Below, piece by piece: positions 8,005 to 14,999 of a DNA stretch of 36,423 nt. The first letter of the stretch is position 1. Each line of letters starts with the position of its first letter. Source of the stretch: an uncultured Clostridia bacterium (GTDB lineage: Bacteria > Bacillota > Clostridia > Christensenellales > Aristaeellaceae); the NCBI GenBank assembly GCA_934647165.1, contig CAKUFA010000022.1, positions 1 through 36,423 of the forward strand. Reading direction: 5' to 3'. The notes below the pieces were generated by a model. The model did no database searches and had not been told where the DNA came from. It worked only from the letters and a program-made list of their open reading frames with translations. A program made the position numbers and the translations under genes.

Positions 8005-8517
8005 TTAGATCAGCTCGAGAACAACCATCTCGGCAGCATCGCCGCGACGGGGTCCAAGCTTATAGATGCGGGTATAGCCGCCGGAGCACTTCTTTTCCGC
8101 GTTGCGAGCCTTGTACTTCGGGCCGATTTCACGGAACAGCTTCTCCACCACAGGATGCTTGTTGTCCTTGGTGCGCTCCTTGTACTCCTTGCGGTTTTCG
8201 TCAGCCTGCTTCTGCTCCTTGATGTCGTACAGATACGCCATCATCAGGCGGCGGGCATGCAGCTTGGAGGGTGCGTCGTTCACCACGTCAATGGTCATGC
8301 TCTGACCCTTGTCGTTGTGGGTCTCCTTGGTGGTGGCAACGGTGTTGTCGCACTCTTTAATGGCCAGGGTGATCATCCGATCCGCAATGCGGCGGACTTC
8401 CTTGGCCTTCGCCTCAGTGGTCTCAATACGGCCGTACCAAATGAGGTTGGTCACCTGGTTGCGCAGCAGCGCCTTGCGCTGATCCGCAGTGCGACCCAGC
8501 TTGCGTTGGTTTGCCAT
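8005..8517 (-). CDS. rplQ: 50S ribosomal protein bL17, with C-terminal extension
   Basis: bL17 binds 23S rRNA near the peptide exit tunnel. The start, ANQRKLGRTADQRKALLRNQVTNLI and RIETTEAKAKEVRRIADRMITLA, is standard. The protein has 170 residues, where most bacterial bL17s have about 115-130. The extra material is mostly a charged segment (about 105-150, rich in Lys and Glu) before the conserved end GGYTRIYKLGPRRGDAAEMVVLELI. GGAGG precedes the ATG. It is the last gene of the rpsM-rpsK-rpsD-rpoA-rplQ operon. Confidence 0.97.
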   Translation of the reverse strand: MANQRKLGRTADQRKALLRNQVTNLIWYGRIETTEAKAKEVRRIADRMITLAIKECDNTVATTKETHNDKGQSMTIDVVNDAPSKLHARRLMMAYLYDIKEQKQADENRKEYKERTKDNKHPVVEKLFREIGPKYKARNAEKKCSGGYTRIYKLGPRRGDAAEMVVLELI

Positions 8518-8615
8518 GGGTAATTTCCTCCTTCACGGGCAATGGGGGAGGGGAAAGCCTATCCGCATGTGCCTGCGTGCTCCCTCTTCATGGATGCCCC
8601 CAGTTCCGCCCCGTC

Positions 8616-9563
8616 TTACTCTTCGTTGGGTCGCAGGCCGAGCCCAAGTGCTTCCAGCTTCTGCTCAACCTCTTCCAGGCTCTTCCGGCCCAAGTTGCGA
8701 ACCTTCATCATGTCTTCCTGATTGCGCTGCACCAGTTCAGCCACGCTGTTGATGCCGGCACGCTTCAGGCAGTTGTAAGCACGAACCGACAAATCCAATT
8801 CCTCGATCGTCATCTCGAGGACTTTTTCCTTCTTATCGTCCTCGGGCTGCACCATGCTTACCGGAATGGGCTGATCCGTGAGACTCACAAAGAGGCTCAG
8901 GTGCTCGCTGAGAATCTTCGCTGCACCGCTGATGGCCTCTTCAGGCTTGAGCGTGCCGTTGGTCCAAATCTCCAGCGTCAGCTTGTCATAGTCGGTAATC
9001 TGTCCCACACGGGTGTCTTCCACGGTGTAGTTCACCTTCCGGATGGGGGTGAAAATGCTGTCCATGGGAATCACGCCGATAGGCATATTGGGATTCTTGT
9101 TCTTGTCAGCGCTGATATAGCCGCGGCCCTTGTCAAGGGTCAGCTGCATCTGCAGATGGGCGTCTTCATTCAGGGTGGCAATGTGCATGTCGGGATTGAT
9201 AATCTCGATCTCATCGTCCGCCTTGATTGAGCCGGCCGTCACTTCGCAGGGGCCTTGGGCGTCGATCATCACCGTCTTCGGGCCGTCGGGAACCATCGTC
9301 ACCGCCAGACCTTTCAGGTTCAGGATGATCTCAGTCACGTCCTCTTTCACGCCGGTAACAGTCGAGAACTCATGCTGCACGCCTTCAATGTGTACAGCAG
9401 AGACCGCCACGCCAGGGAGGGAGGACAGCAGCACCCGGCGCAGAGAATTGCCCAGGGTGTGACCGAAGCCGCGCTCCAGGGGTTCCACAACGAACTTGCC
9501 GTAGCAGCCGTTCTGGCCAACCTCCACACACTCGATGCGTGCCTTTTCGATTGAAACGATCAT
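8616..9563 (-). CDS. rpoA: DNA-directed RNA polymerase subunit alpha
   Basis: Alpha forms the dimer on which beta and beta' assemble, and its C-terminal domain touches upstream promoter DNA and activators. The 315 residues comprise the N-terminal domain (about 1-230, with FVVEPLERGFGHTLGNSLRRVLLSSLPG) and the C-terminal domain (about 245-315, with LDLSVRAYNCLKRAGI, then VRNLGRKSLEEVEQKL). Length is typical. The ATG is preceded by AGAGGAGGG. A 106-base gap separates it from rpsD without an obvious terminator, so it belongs to the same operon. Confidence 0.98.
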   Translation of the reverse strand: MIVSIEKARIECVEVGQNGCYGKFVVEPLERGFGHTLGNSLRRVLLSSLPGVAVSAVHIEGVQHEFSTVTGVKEDVTEIILNLKGLAVTMVPDGPKTVMIDAQGPCEVTAGSIKADDEIEIINPDMHIATLNEDAHLQMQLTLDKGRGYISADKNKNPNMPIGVIPMDSIFTPIRKVNYTVEDTRVGQITDYDKLTLEIWTNGTLKPEEAISGAAKILSEHLSLFVSLTDQPIPVSMVQPEDDKKEKVLEMTIEELDLSVRAYNCLKRAGINSVAELVQRNQEDMMKVRNLGRKSLEEVEQKLEALGLGLRPNEE

Positions 9564-9669
9564 TTCGTTAACCCTCCTCTAAATGATCCTGGTAGAAAGG
9601 CCGGCAAGAAACGTGCGCATCAGGCGGCAATGCCGTCTGGCTCGGTTTCTACGCCTATGCCTTCCGGTT

Positions 9670-10266
9670 TTAGCGGGAGTAGAACTCGACGATCATGTTC
9701 TCCTGCAGCTGCAGGTCAATGTCCTCGCGGGCAGGCAGGGCGTTTACCTTGCCGGTCAGGTTGGGGGCGTCGAAAGTCAGCCACTTGGGGGTCAGCACGC
9801 TGGTGCCCTCACGCAGGCTTTTGAACATTTCCTTCTCGGCGGAAGCGGGACGCAGCGTAATCACGTCGCCCACCTTCACGGAGTAGGAGGGGATGTCCAC
9901 CTTCTGGCCGTTCACACGGATATGGCCGTGCACAACAATCTGACGAGCCATGCGGCGGGTCTTGGCCAGGCCAAGGCGATACACCACATTGTCCAGGCGC
10001 TGCTCCAGCAGGCGCAGCATGTTGTCGCCGGTCACGCCCTTCATGTTGGCGGCCTTCAGATAGTAGTGATGAAACTGCTTTTCCAGCACGCCATAAACAA
10101 ACTTGACCTTCTGCTTTTCCTTCAGCTGTGCGCCGTACTCGGATACCTTCTTGCGGCGGTTGCCACCGGGATTCCGGGTAGACTTTTTATTGCTGTAGCC
10201 CATGACGGCCGGGGAAATATCAAAGCTCCGGCACTTGCGGGCGATCGGCTGCTTATTGATAGCCAT
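9670..10266 (-). CDS. rpsD: 30S ribosomal protein uS4
   Basis: uS4 is a primary 16S rRNA-binding protein that nucleates 30S assembly and, in several bacteria, represses its own operon. The 198-residue protein has the S4 RNA-binding domain in RLDNVVYRLGLAKTRRMARQ and HGHIRVNGQKVDIPSYSVKVGD (about 95-150). The N-terminus has one cysteine (RKCRSFDISP), so it is the form without the zinc-binding cysteine cluster. It lies 24 bases after rpsK and is preceded by AAGGAGGA. Confidence 0.97.
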   Translation of the reverse strand: MAINKQPIARKCRSFDISPAVMGYSNKKSTRNPGGNRRKKVSEYGAQLKEKQKVKFVYGVLEKQFHHYYLKAANMKGVTGDNMLRLLEQRLDNVVYRLGLAKTRRMARQIVVHGHIRVNGQKVDIPSYSVKVGDVITLRPASAEKEMFKSLREGTSVLTPKWLTFDAPNLTGKVNALPAREDIDLQLQENMIVEFYSR

Positions 10267-10290
10267 TGTACGTTGTCCTCCTTCAAATCC

Positions 10291-10692
10291 TTACACGCGG
10301 CGGCGCTTGGGCGGACGGCAGCCGTTGTGCGGGATGGGCGTCACGTCCTTGATCATGCTCACGTCCAGGCCGGCGGCCTGCAGGGAGCGGATGGCGGCTT
10401 CACGGCCGGAACCCGGACCCTTCACGTAAACTTCCACCGTCTTCAGGCCATATTCCATGGCGGCCTTGGCGGCAGTTTCAGCGGCCATCTGGGCGGCAAA
10501 GGGCGTGGACTTTTTGCTGCCACGGAAGCCCAGGCCGCCAGCGGAGGCCCAGGACAGCGCATTGCCCTGCGTGTCGGTGATGGTCACAATCGTGTTGTTG
10601 AAAGAAGAACGGATATGGGCAGCGCCGCGTTCCACGAGCTTACGCTCGCGACGCTTACGCGCAACCTTCTTGAGGTTTTTCTTGGGTGCCAT
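10291..10692 (-). CDS. rpsK: 30S ribosomal protein uS11
   Basis: uS11 lies in the platform of the small subunit and helps form the mRNA exit path. The 133-residue sequence has the family blocks AHIRSSFNNTIVTITDTQGN, WASAGGLGFRGSKKSTPFAAQ and the GPGSGREAAIRSLQAAGLDV loop, and ends PIPHNGCRPPKRRRV. Length is normal. It follows rpsM by 59 bases and precedes rpsD by 24. Confidence 0.98.
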   Translation of the reverse strand: MAPKKNLKKVARKRRERKLVERGAAHIRSSFNNTIVTITDTQGNALSWASAGGLGFRGSKKSTPFAAQMAAETAAKAAMEYGLKTVEVYVKGPGSGREAAIRSLQAAGLDVSMIKDVTPIPHNGCRPPKRRRV

Positions 10693-10751
10693 TGATTCAT
10701 CCCTCCGTGCCCGCTTATACGGGCGTCAATGTCGCGTGAGACCGCCGTGAA

Positions 10752-11129
10752 TTACTTGGTGGCCTTCTTCTTGCCGGCAATGGTCTTCTTGGGACCCTTG
10801 CGGGTACGGGCATTCTGCTTGGTGTTCTGTCCGCGCACGGGCAGGCCGCGACGATGGCGGACGCCACGATAGCAGCCGATTTCCATCAGCCGCTTCACGT
10901 TCAGGGACACCTCGCGGCGAAGGTCACCCTCCACCTTCAGGTGATGCTCGATATAGTCACGCAGCTTGCTGATGTCGTTCTCGGAGAGATCCTTCACGCG
11001 GGTATCGGGATTGATGCCGACTTCCGCGAGCATCTTCTGGGAAGTGGTCAGGCCAATGCCGTAGATGTAGGTCAGGCCAACTTCCACGCGCTTTTCTCTG
11101 GGCAGGTCTACGCCCGCAATGCGTGCCAT
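10752..11129 (-). CDS. rpsM: 30S ribosomal protein uS13
   Basis: uS13 is in the head of the 30S subunit and contacts the P-site tRNA and the large subunit. The 125 residues include the start ARIAGVDLPREKRVEVGLTYIYGIG and the C-terminal RHRRGLPVRGQNTKQNARTRKG tail. ATG at 11129, preceded by CGGAGG. It is the first gene of the transcript: a promoter lies about 280 bases upstream and no infA or rpmJ, the usual neighbours in Bacillota, precedes it. Confidence 0.98.
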   Translation of the reverse strand: MARIAGVDLPREKRVEVGLTYIYGIGLTTSQKMLAEVGINPDTRVKDLSENDISKLRDYIEHHLKVEGDLRREVSLNVKRLMEIGCYRGVRHRRGLPVRGQNTKQNARTRKGPKKTIAGKKKATK

Positions 11130-11404
11130 GTGTGTAAAACACCTCCGTATGTTGCTTGGCTGATTGTTCAGCCTTAAAAGAACCTGGACTTTCGCAGCGC
11201 TTTCTCAGGGGCAACCCACCCCGGAGCAGCGGCGGAGAATCCCGTGCTCTTTGCCTGCGCCTGGTGAAAGCAAGCGCGCGGCGGCGCTCTCTATCCGCAA
11301 AATGGAAGGCGCGGGTAGACAGCGCTTTTCAGAAGACGTATCCTGTGGGAGCATGGAACACATCCATATGGACATGCAGCCGCCCATGAACCCACTTGAT
11401 GAAC
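11130..11404 (-). other. Long 5' leader of the rpsM operon, possible autoregulatory RNA
   Basis: About 275 bases lie between the expected transcript start and rpsM, on the minus strand. They hold no infA or rpmJ and no convincing gene; the 60-codon frame at 11205-11387 lacks any family similarity. A small hairpin (11158-11163 with 11168-11173, four-base loop) stands about 15 bases before the ribosome binding site. Ribosomal operon leaders of this length are often binding sites for a product such as uS4, but I cannot match this one to a known leader family by eye. Confidence 0.45.
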
Positions 11405-11410
11405 CATTTT

Positions 11411-11439
11411 ATTTTAGCATACGAGCCGAAAAATGTAAA
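11411..11439 (-). promoter_or_regulatory. Promoter of the rpsM operon
   Basis: On the minus strand TTTACA (11434-11439), 17-base spacer, TAAAAT (11411-11416). It is divergent from the cca promoter at 11524-11552. Confidence 0.82.
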
Positions 11440-11523
11440 CCCTTTTTTTCTGCTTTTCTGCACAAACTTTTCGATGAATTTTTTGCGCCCGTTTTTGTGC
11501 GGAAAAGCCAATGGGGCAGCCTC

Positions 11524-11552
11524 TTGCACATGTTTCTTCTATCCTTTATAAT
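11524..11552 (+). promoter_or_regulatory. Promoter of cca
   Basis: TTGCAC (11524-11529), 17-base spacer, TATAAT (11547-11552). A start near 11559 excludes longer cca frames beginning at 11511. Confidence 0.8.
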
Positions 11553-11603
11553 ACAGGAAGCGCCTGTGCGCAATTTGACCGTCAAATGAAGGGAATATCC
11601 TGT

Positions 11604-12953
11604 ATGCAGCTTCAGCTTCCGGATTCTGTTTCATGGCTTCTTGCGCGCCTCAACGCCGCCGGTTATGCCGCCTATGTGGTAGGCGGGTGCGTGCGTGATG
11701 CGCTTTTGTCCCGCCAGCCTAAAGATTGGGATGTATGCACCTCTGCCCTGCCGGAGGAGATGCAGCGTGTTTTCCACGGCTGTCATGTGGTGGAAACGGG
11801 GCTGAAGCACGGCACCCTCACGGTGGTGCTGGAGCATGTGCCCTATGAAATCACTACCTTCCGGGTGGACGGAGCCTATACCGATCATCGCCATCCCGAC
11901 GGTGTAATCTTTGTCACCGATGTGCGGGCGGATCTTGCCAGGCGGGATTTCACCGTCAATGCCATGGCGTATCATCCGGCAGAAGGGCTGGTGGACGCGT
12001 TTGGCGGGCGGGAGGATCTTGCACGCAGGATCATCCGCTGCGTAGGCGATCCCACCGAGCGATTTACGGAGGACGCGCTGCGGATCCTCCGCGCTCTGCG
12101 CTTTGCCGCTGTGTACGGCTTCAAGGTGGATGCGGCCACAGCGGCTGCCGCCCATGCCCTGAGGGGTACGCTTTCGCTGGTGGCGGCGGAACGCGTGCGG
12201 GTTGAACTGGCTAAGCTTTTGTGCGGCGGCGCGTGCGGCAGCGTCCTGCGGGCGGATCGCGATATTCTTGCCCAGATAATGCCCGAGCTTGCTCCTATGT
12301 TTGATTTCGATCAGCACACGCCGCATCACCGTTATGATGTGTGGGAACATACTGTTCGCGCCGTGGAAAGCGCGCCGCCTACGGAAGTGATGCGCCTGAC
12401 CATGCTCCTGCACGATGCGGGAAAGCCGGCTTCTTTCACCATGGATGCGTCCGGTGAGGGGCATGCGTATGGCCATGCGGCTGTCTCGCGCAGACTGGCA
12501 GAACAGGCGCTCACCCGTTTGAAGGTTGACCGCGCGACTTTTGATCGCGTGCTGACGCTGGTGGAGCACCATGATATTGCACTTTCCTGCGAAAAGAAAC
12601 TTCTGCGCCGCCGGCTTAATCAGTTTGGCGAAGAAACCGTTCGCCAGCTGATTGCTGTGCAGAGAGCCGATCAGCTGGCCAAGGGCACGGTGCCCGAGGC
12701 GGAAATCATCGCATGGGCGGATCAACTCAGCACGGCGCTGGATGCGGTGCTGAGCGAGGCGCCTTGCTTTACTCTGCGCGATCTGGCGGTTAACGGCCGG
12801 GATATGCTGTCGCTGGGCGTTTCTGGAAAACAGGTGGGCGTACTGCTTCAAACGCTGCTGGAAAGTGTGATGGATGAACGCTTGCCGAATGATCGTGCGG
12901 CGCTCCTCACGGCGGCTGGGGAAATGAAAACGTCAGTTAGACAAGCCAACTGA
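11604..12953 (+). CDS. cca: CCA-adding tRNA nucleotidyltransferase with HD domain
   Basis: The enzyme adds or repairs the 3'-CCA end of tRNAs from CTP and ATP. The 449-residue product has the class II nucleotidyltransferase head YVVGGCVRDALL with the metal-binding DxD in KDWDVCTSA, the RRDFTVNAMAYHP motif, the RFTEDALRILRALRFAA neck, and a C-terminal HD phosphohydrolase domain (MLLHDAGKP, then VEHHDIAL). The ATG at 11604 lies about 50 bases after the promoter -10 and has AAGGGA upstream; an ATG at 11586 is a weaker alternative. It is a single-gene unit. A sister poly(A) polymerase activity cannot be excluded, but in Bacillota this family is normally the CCA enzyme. Confidence 0.93.
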   Translation: MQLQLPDSVSWLLARLNAAGYAAYVVGGCVRDALLSRQPKDWDVCTSALPEEMQRVFHGCHVVETGLKHGTLTVVLEHVPYEITTFRVDGAYTDHRHPDGVIFVTDVRADLARRDFTVNAMAYHPAEGLVDAFGGREDLARRIIRCVGDPTERFTEDALRILRALRFAAVYGFKVDAATAAAAHALRGTLSLVAAERVRVELAKLLCGGACGSVLRADRDILAQIMPELAPMFDFDQHTPHHRYDVWEHTVRAVESAPPTEVMRLTMLLHDAGKPASFTMDASGEGHAYGHAAVSRRLAEQALTRLKVDRATFDRVLTLVEHHDIALSCEKKLLRRRLNQFGEETVRQLIAVQRADQLAKGTVPEAEIIAWADQLSTALDAVLSEAPCFTLRDLAVNGRDMLSLGVSGKQVGVLLQTLLESVMDERLPNDRAALLTAAGEMKTSVRQAN

Positions 12954-12957
12954 CGTT
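12929..12957 (+). terminator. Hairpin at the end of cca
   Basis: Perfect 10-bp stem (12929-12938 with 12948-12957) overlapping the stop codon. It lacks a real T-tract (AAGAGTTTC follows), so termination may be weak. Confidence 0.4.
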
Positions 12958-13014
12958 AAGAGTTTCTAACCGCTAATAAAATTTGTGCACACGGTGCATT
13001 TGCGCGCCTGATTG

Positions 13015-13023
13015 TGCTATAAT
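13015..13023 (+). promoter_or_regulatory. Extended -10 promoter of the cation efflux gene
   Basis: TATAAT (13018-13023) preceded by TGC; no good -35 hexamer at 16-18 bases. Its position rules out the ATG at 13022 and earlier starts. Confidence 0.6.
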
Positions 13024-13069
13024 GGAACGATACAGCCCGTTTCATGGGCGCAATCGGAGGTTTTCCTGC

Positions 13070-14239
13070 ATGACTGGGTGGCTGATTCGGCATTGCATCA
13101 AGGATTCGGAGCGTGTGGAGGATCAGGCGGTTCGCACGCGTTATGGAACGCTGGGCTCCGGCGTTGGCATCGGGGTTAACCTGCTGCTGTCGCTGGTCAA
13201 ATTCCTGGCGGGCACGTTCACAGGTTCTGTGGCCATCACGGCGGACGCAGCCAACAACCTGTCCGACGCGGCGGGCAGTATTGTGTCTCTGGTCAGCGTG
13301 CGCATGGCGCAAAAGCCGGTGGATCGGGAGCATCCCTTCGGCCATGGCCGAGTGGAATATCTCGGCGCGCTGGGGGTGGGCGTGCTTATCCTCTTGATGG
13401 GGTTTGAGCTGCTCAAAAGCAGTGTCGAGGGCATTTTGCATCCAGCACTGCCAACCTTCGGCACGCTGCCCTTTGCTATGCTTATCCTGAGCATCTTCAT
13501 GAAGCTGTGGCTCTATTTTTTCTACCGCAAGCTGGGCAAAGCAGCTGATCTGGCTACGCTTCTTGCCGCCTCCAAGGACTCTTTGTCCGATGTGATGGCA
13601 ACCTCAGCTGTGGCGCTGAGCATGCTGGCGGGTCGTTTCCTTGGCTGGGCGGTAGATGGCTGGATGGGCGCAGCTGTGGCGCTGCTGGTGCTCAAGGCGG
13701 GCTTTGAAGTTTGCCGGGATACGGTGAACAGCCTTGTGGGCGGTCAGCCGGATCGTGCGCTGGGACAGAAGATTATTGCCATTTTGAAGCGGCATCCTGA
13801 AATCCTCGGTGTGCATGATTTGATGATCCATGACTACGGCCCCGGCCGCTGCATTGCTTCTGTTCATGCGGAAGTGGCGGCTCACGGCGATATTCTCCAA
13901 CTGCATGAGGTTATTGACCAGGCTGAGCAGGAGGTGGGACGTGAGCTGAATATCCCTATTTGCGTCCACATGGATCCGATCGTGACTGGCGATGCGGAGA
14001 CAGACCGTGCCAAGCGCTTCCTTGAAAACGCGCTGCACGACTTTGATGCAACGCTGACAATCCATGATTTCCGCCGTGTGCCCGGTGAAAAGCAAACGAA
14101 CCTGATTTTTGATGTGGCGCTGCCTGCAGGTTATCGCGATGTGGAAGAGGTGCGCCATTGCCTGGAATCCGCTGCCAAAGCCATGGATCAGCGCAACCAC
14201 TGCATCATTCATTTTGATACGGATTATTATCAGGAATAA
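13070..14239 (+). CDS. Cation diffusion facilitator (CDF) family metal transporter
   Basis: CDF proteins export divalent metals such as Zn2+, Mn2+ or Fe2+ in exchange for protons. The 389-residue product shows the first transmembrane block with SVAITADAANNLSDAAGS, whose Asp residues form the transport site, then HPFGHGRVEYLGALGVGVLI, later the second site in SKDSLSDVMATSAVAL, and a cytoplasmic C-terminal domain from about 220 with VHDLMIHDYGPGRCIASVHAE. The first site reads D-x-x-x-D and the second D-x-x-x-D (DSLSD), a pattern common in the Mn/Fe-type rather than the His-containing zinc type. The C-terminal domain extends about 80 residues beyond minimal CDFs. The start has CGGAGG (13055-13060). 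Specificity is not settled. Confidence 0.92.
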   Translation: MTGWLIRHCIKDSERVEDQAVRTRYGTLGSGVGIGVNLLLSLVKFLAGTFTGSVAITADAANNLSDAAGSIVSLVSVRMAQKPVDREHPFGHGRVEYLGALGVGVLILLMGFELLKSSVEGILHPALPTFGTLPFAMLILSIFMKLWLYFFYRKLGKAADLATLLAASKDSLSDVMATSAVALSMLAGRFLGWAVDGWMGAAVALLVLKAGFEVCRDTVNSLVGGQPDRALGQKIIAILKRHPEILGVHDLMIHDYGPGRCIASVHAEVAAHGDILQLHEVIDQAEQEVGRELNIPICVHMDPIVTGDAETDRAKRFLENALHDFDATLTIHDFRRVPGEKQTNLIFDVALPAGYRDVEEVRHCLESAAKAMDQRNHCIIHFDTDYYQE

Positions 14240-14287
14240 TGTTCCGGCCTTTTGGCCAAGGCAGCAACCAATCAGCATAAGACGCAA

Positions 14288-14327
14288 AAACAGGGCGTGC
14301 CGCCGCTTGAGGCGACACGCCCTGTTT
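14288..14327 (-). terminator. Terminator between CDF gene and feo operon
   Basis: Stem 14288-14299 with 14316-14327 (12 bp), extended inward by four more pairs across one mismatch. The minus strand ends in TTTTT, so it serves mainly the feo operon; on the plus strand it may also stop the CDF transcript. Confidence 0.8.
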
Positions 14328-14363
14328 GAATGGAACGAAGGGTTTACGTAAGGGGTTCCGACA

Positions 14364-14726
14364 TCAGTTTCGGGATGCAGCTGCTTCCATGGCCGTCAGA
14401 CTGTCTTCCCGCAGGCCGCTCATCAGCAGAATGGCCGCGGTTGCGCCTTCGTCCATTGGCAAACCAAAGTGCCGCGCAAACAGCAGCGTCAGCCGCTCTT
14501 TGCGTTCCTCCAGCAGAAGGGCGGTTTCACACCCTTTGGCTGTCAGTTCTACGGTGCCATAGGGCTCCTTGGCAATCAACCCTTCCGTGGAAAGCGCCTC
14601 CAGCAGCCTGTGCACGGAGGGACGGCTGATGCCTACCAGACGGGCAATGTCCTTGGAGGCAACTTCCTCGCTGAGTTGATTCAGCGCTTTCAGTGCCAGC
14701 AGGCAGCGAATCTGTGCAGTGGTCAT
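14364..14726 (-). CDS. DtxR/MntR-like winged-helix regulator, short form
   Basis: The 120-residue protein has a winged helix-turn-helix (about 5-75) with the pattern of iron/manganese-dependent repressors: DIARLVGISRPSVHRLLEAL, then EGLIAKEPYGTVELTAKG. The next segment (about 75-115) aligns with the start of the DtxR dimerisation domain (LTLLFARHFGLPMDEG). The His/Glu/Cys-Met ligands expected there are not evident: ERKERL replaces the usual RH-type block and the EH pair is missing. It is the last gene of the feo transcript and lies near several TTAG-N6-CTAA palindromes that resemble DtxR-family operators, so it is the best local candidate for their binding protein. A MarR-type call is possible but fits the motif less well. 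Confidence 0.7.
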   Translation of the reverse strand: MTTAQIRCLLALKALNQLSEEVASKDIARLVGISRPSVHRLLEALSTEGLIAKEPYGTVELTAKGCETALLLEERKERLTLLFARHFGLPMDEGATAAILLMSGLREDSLTAMEAAASRN

Positions 14727-14768
14727 GGGGGAATCATCTCCTTACGCAATTGGGGGGGGATGCGGAAC

Positions 14769-14906
14769 TCAGTAGCAACCGGAGCAGCCGGAGCAGTTGC
14801 CGTTGCAGCTGCATCCACCTTTGCCGTTCTTTTTGTCCTTGAGCATTTTCCAGATGACAAGTCCAACCACGATGGCCACAATGCCGCCAACAATCCAGTT
14901 TGCCAT
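14769..14906 (-). CDS. FeoB-associated Cys-rich membrane peptide
   Basis: A 45-residue peptide. The N-terminus (about 4-20) is one membrane helix starting ANWIVGGIVAIVVGLVIW, followed by a basic stretch KMLKDKKNGK and a tail with five cysteines (GCSCNGNCSGCSGCY). This matches the FeoB-associated Cys-rich family, found next to feoB in many Clostridia; it may take part in iron transfer, but its role is not established. The ATG at 14906 follows GGAGG at nine bases. It lies 93 bases after feoB and 42 before the regulator. Confidence 0.88.
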   Translation of the reverse strand: MANWIVGGIVAIVVGLVIWKMLKDKKNGKGGCSCNGNCSGCSGCY

Positions 14907-14999
14907 GAACGCATACCTCCTTCAGGGAAATTACGTGCTGTGCGGGGAAGCAGCAGAAGGGAACCTTCTGCCGCTCCCGCAGCTTTGCGCCGCTTTGTT

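Noticed and set aside
11205..11387. 60-codon frame in the rpsM leader as a leader peptide
   Set aside because: No good ribosome binding site, no similarity and no run of codons typical for attenuation peptides.
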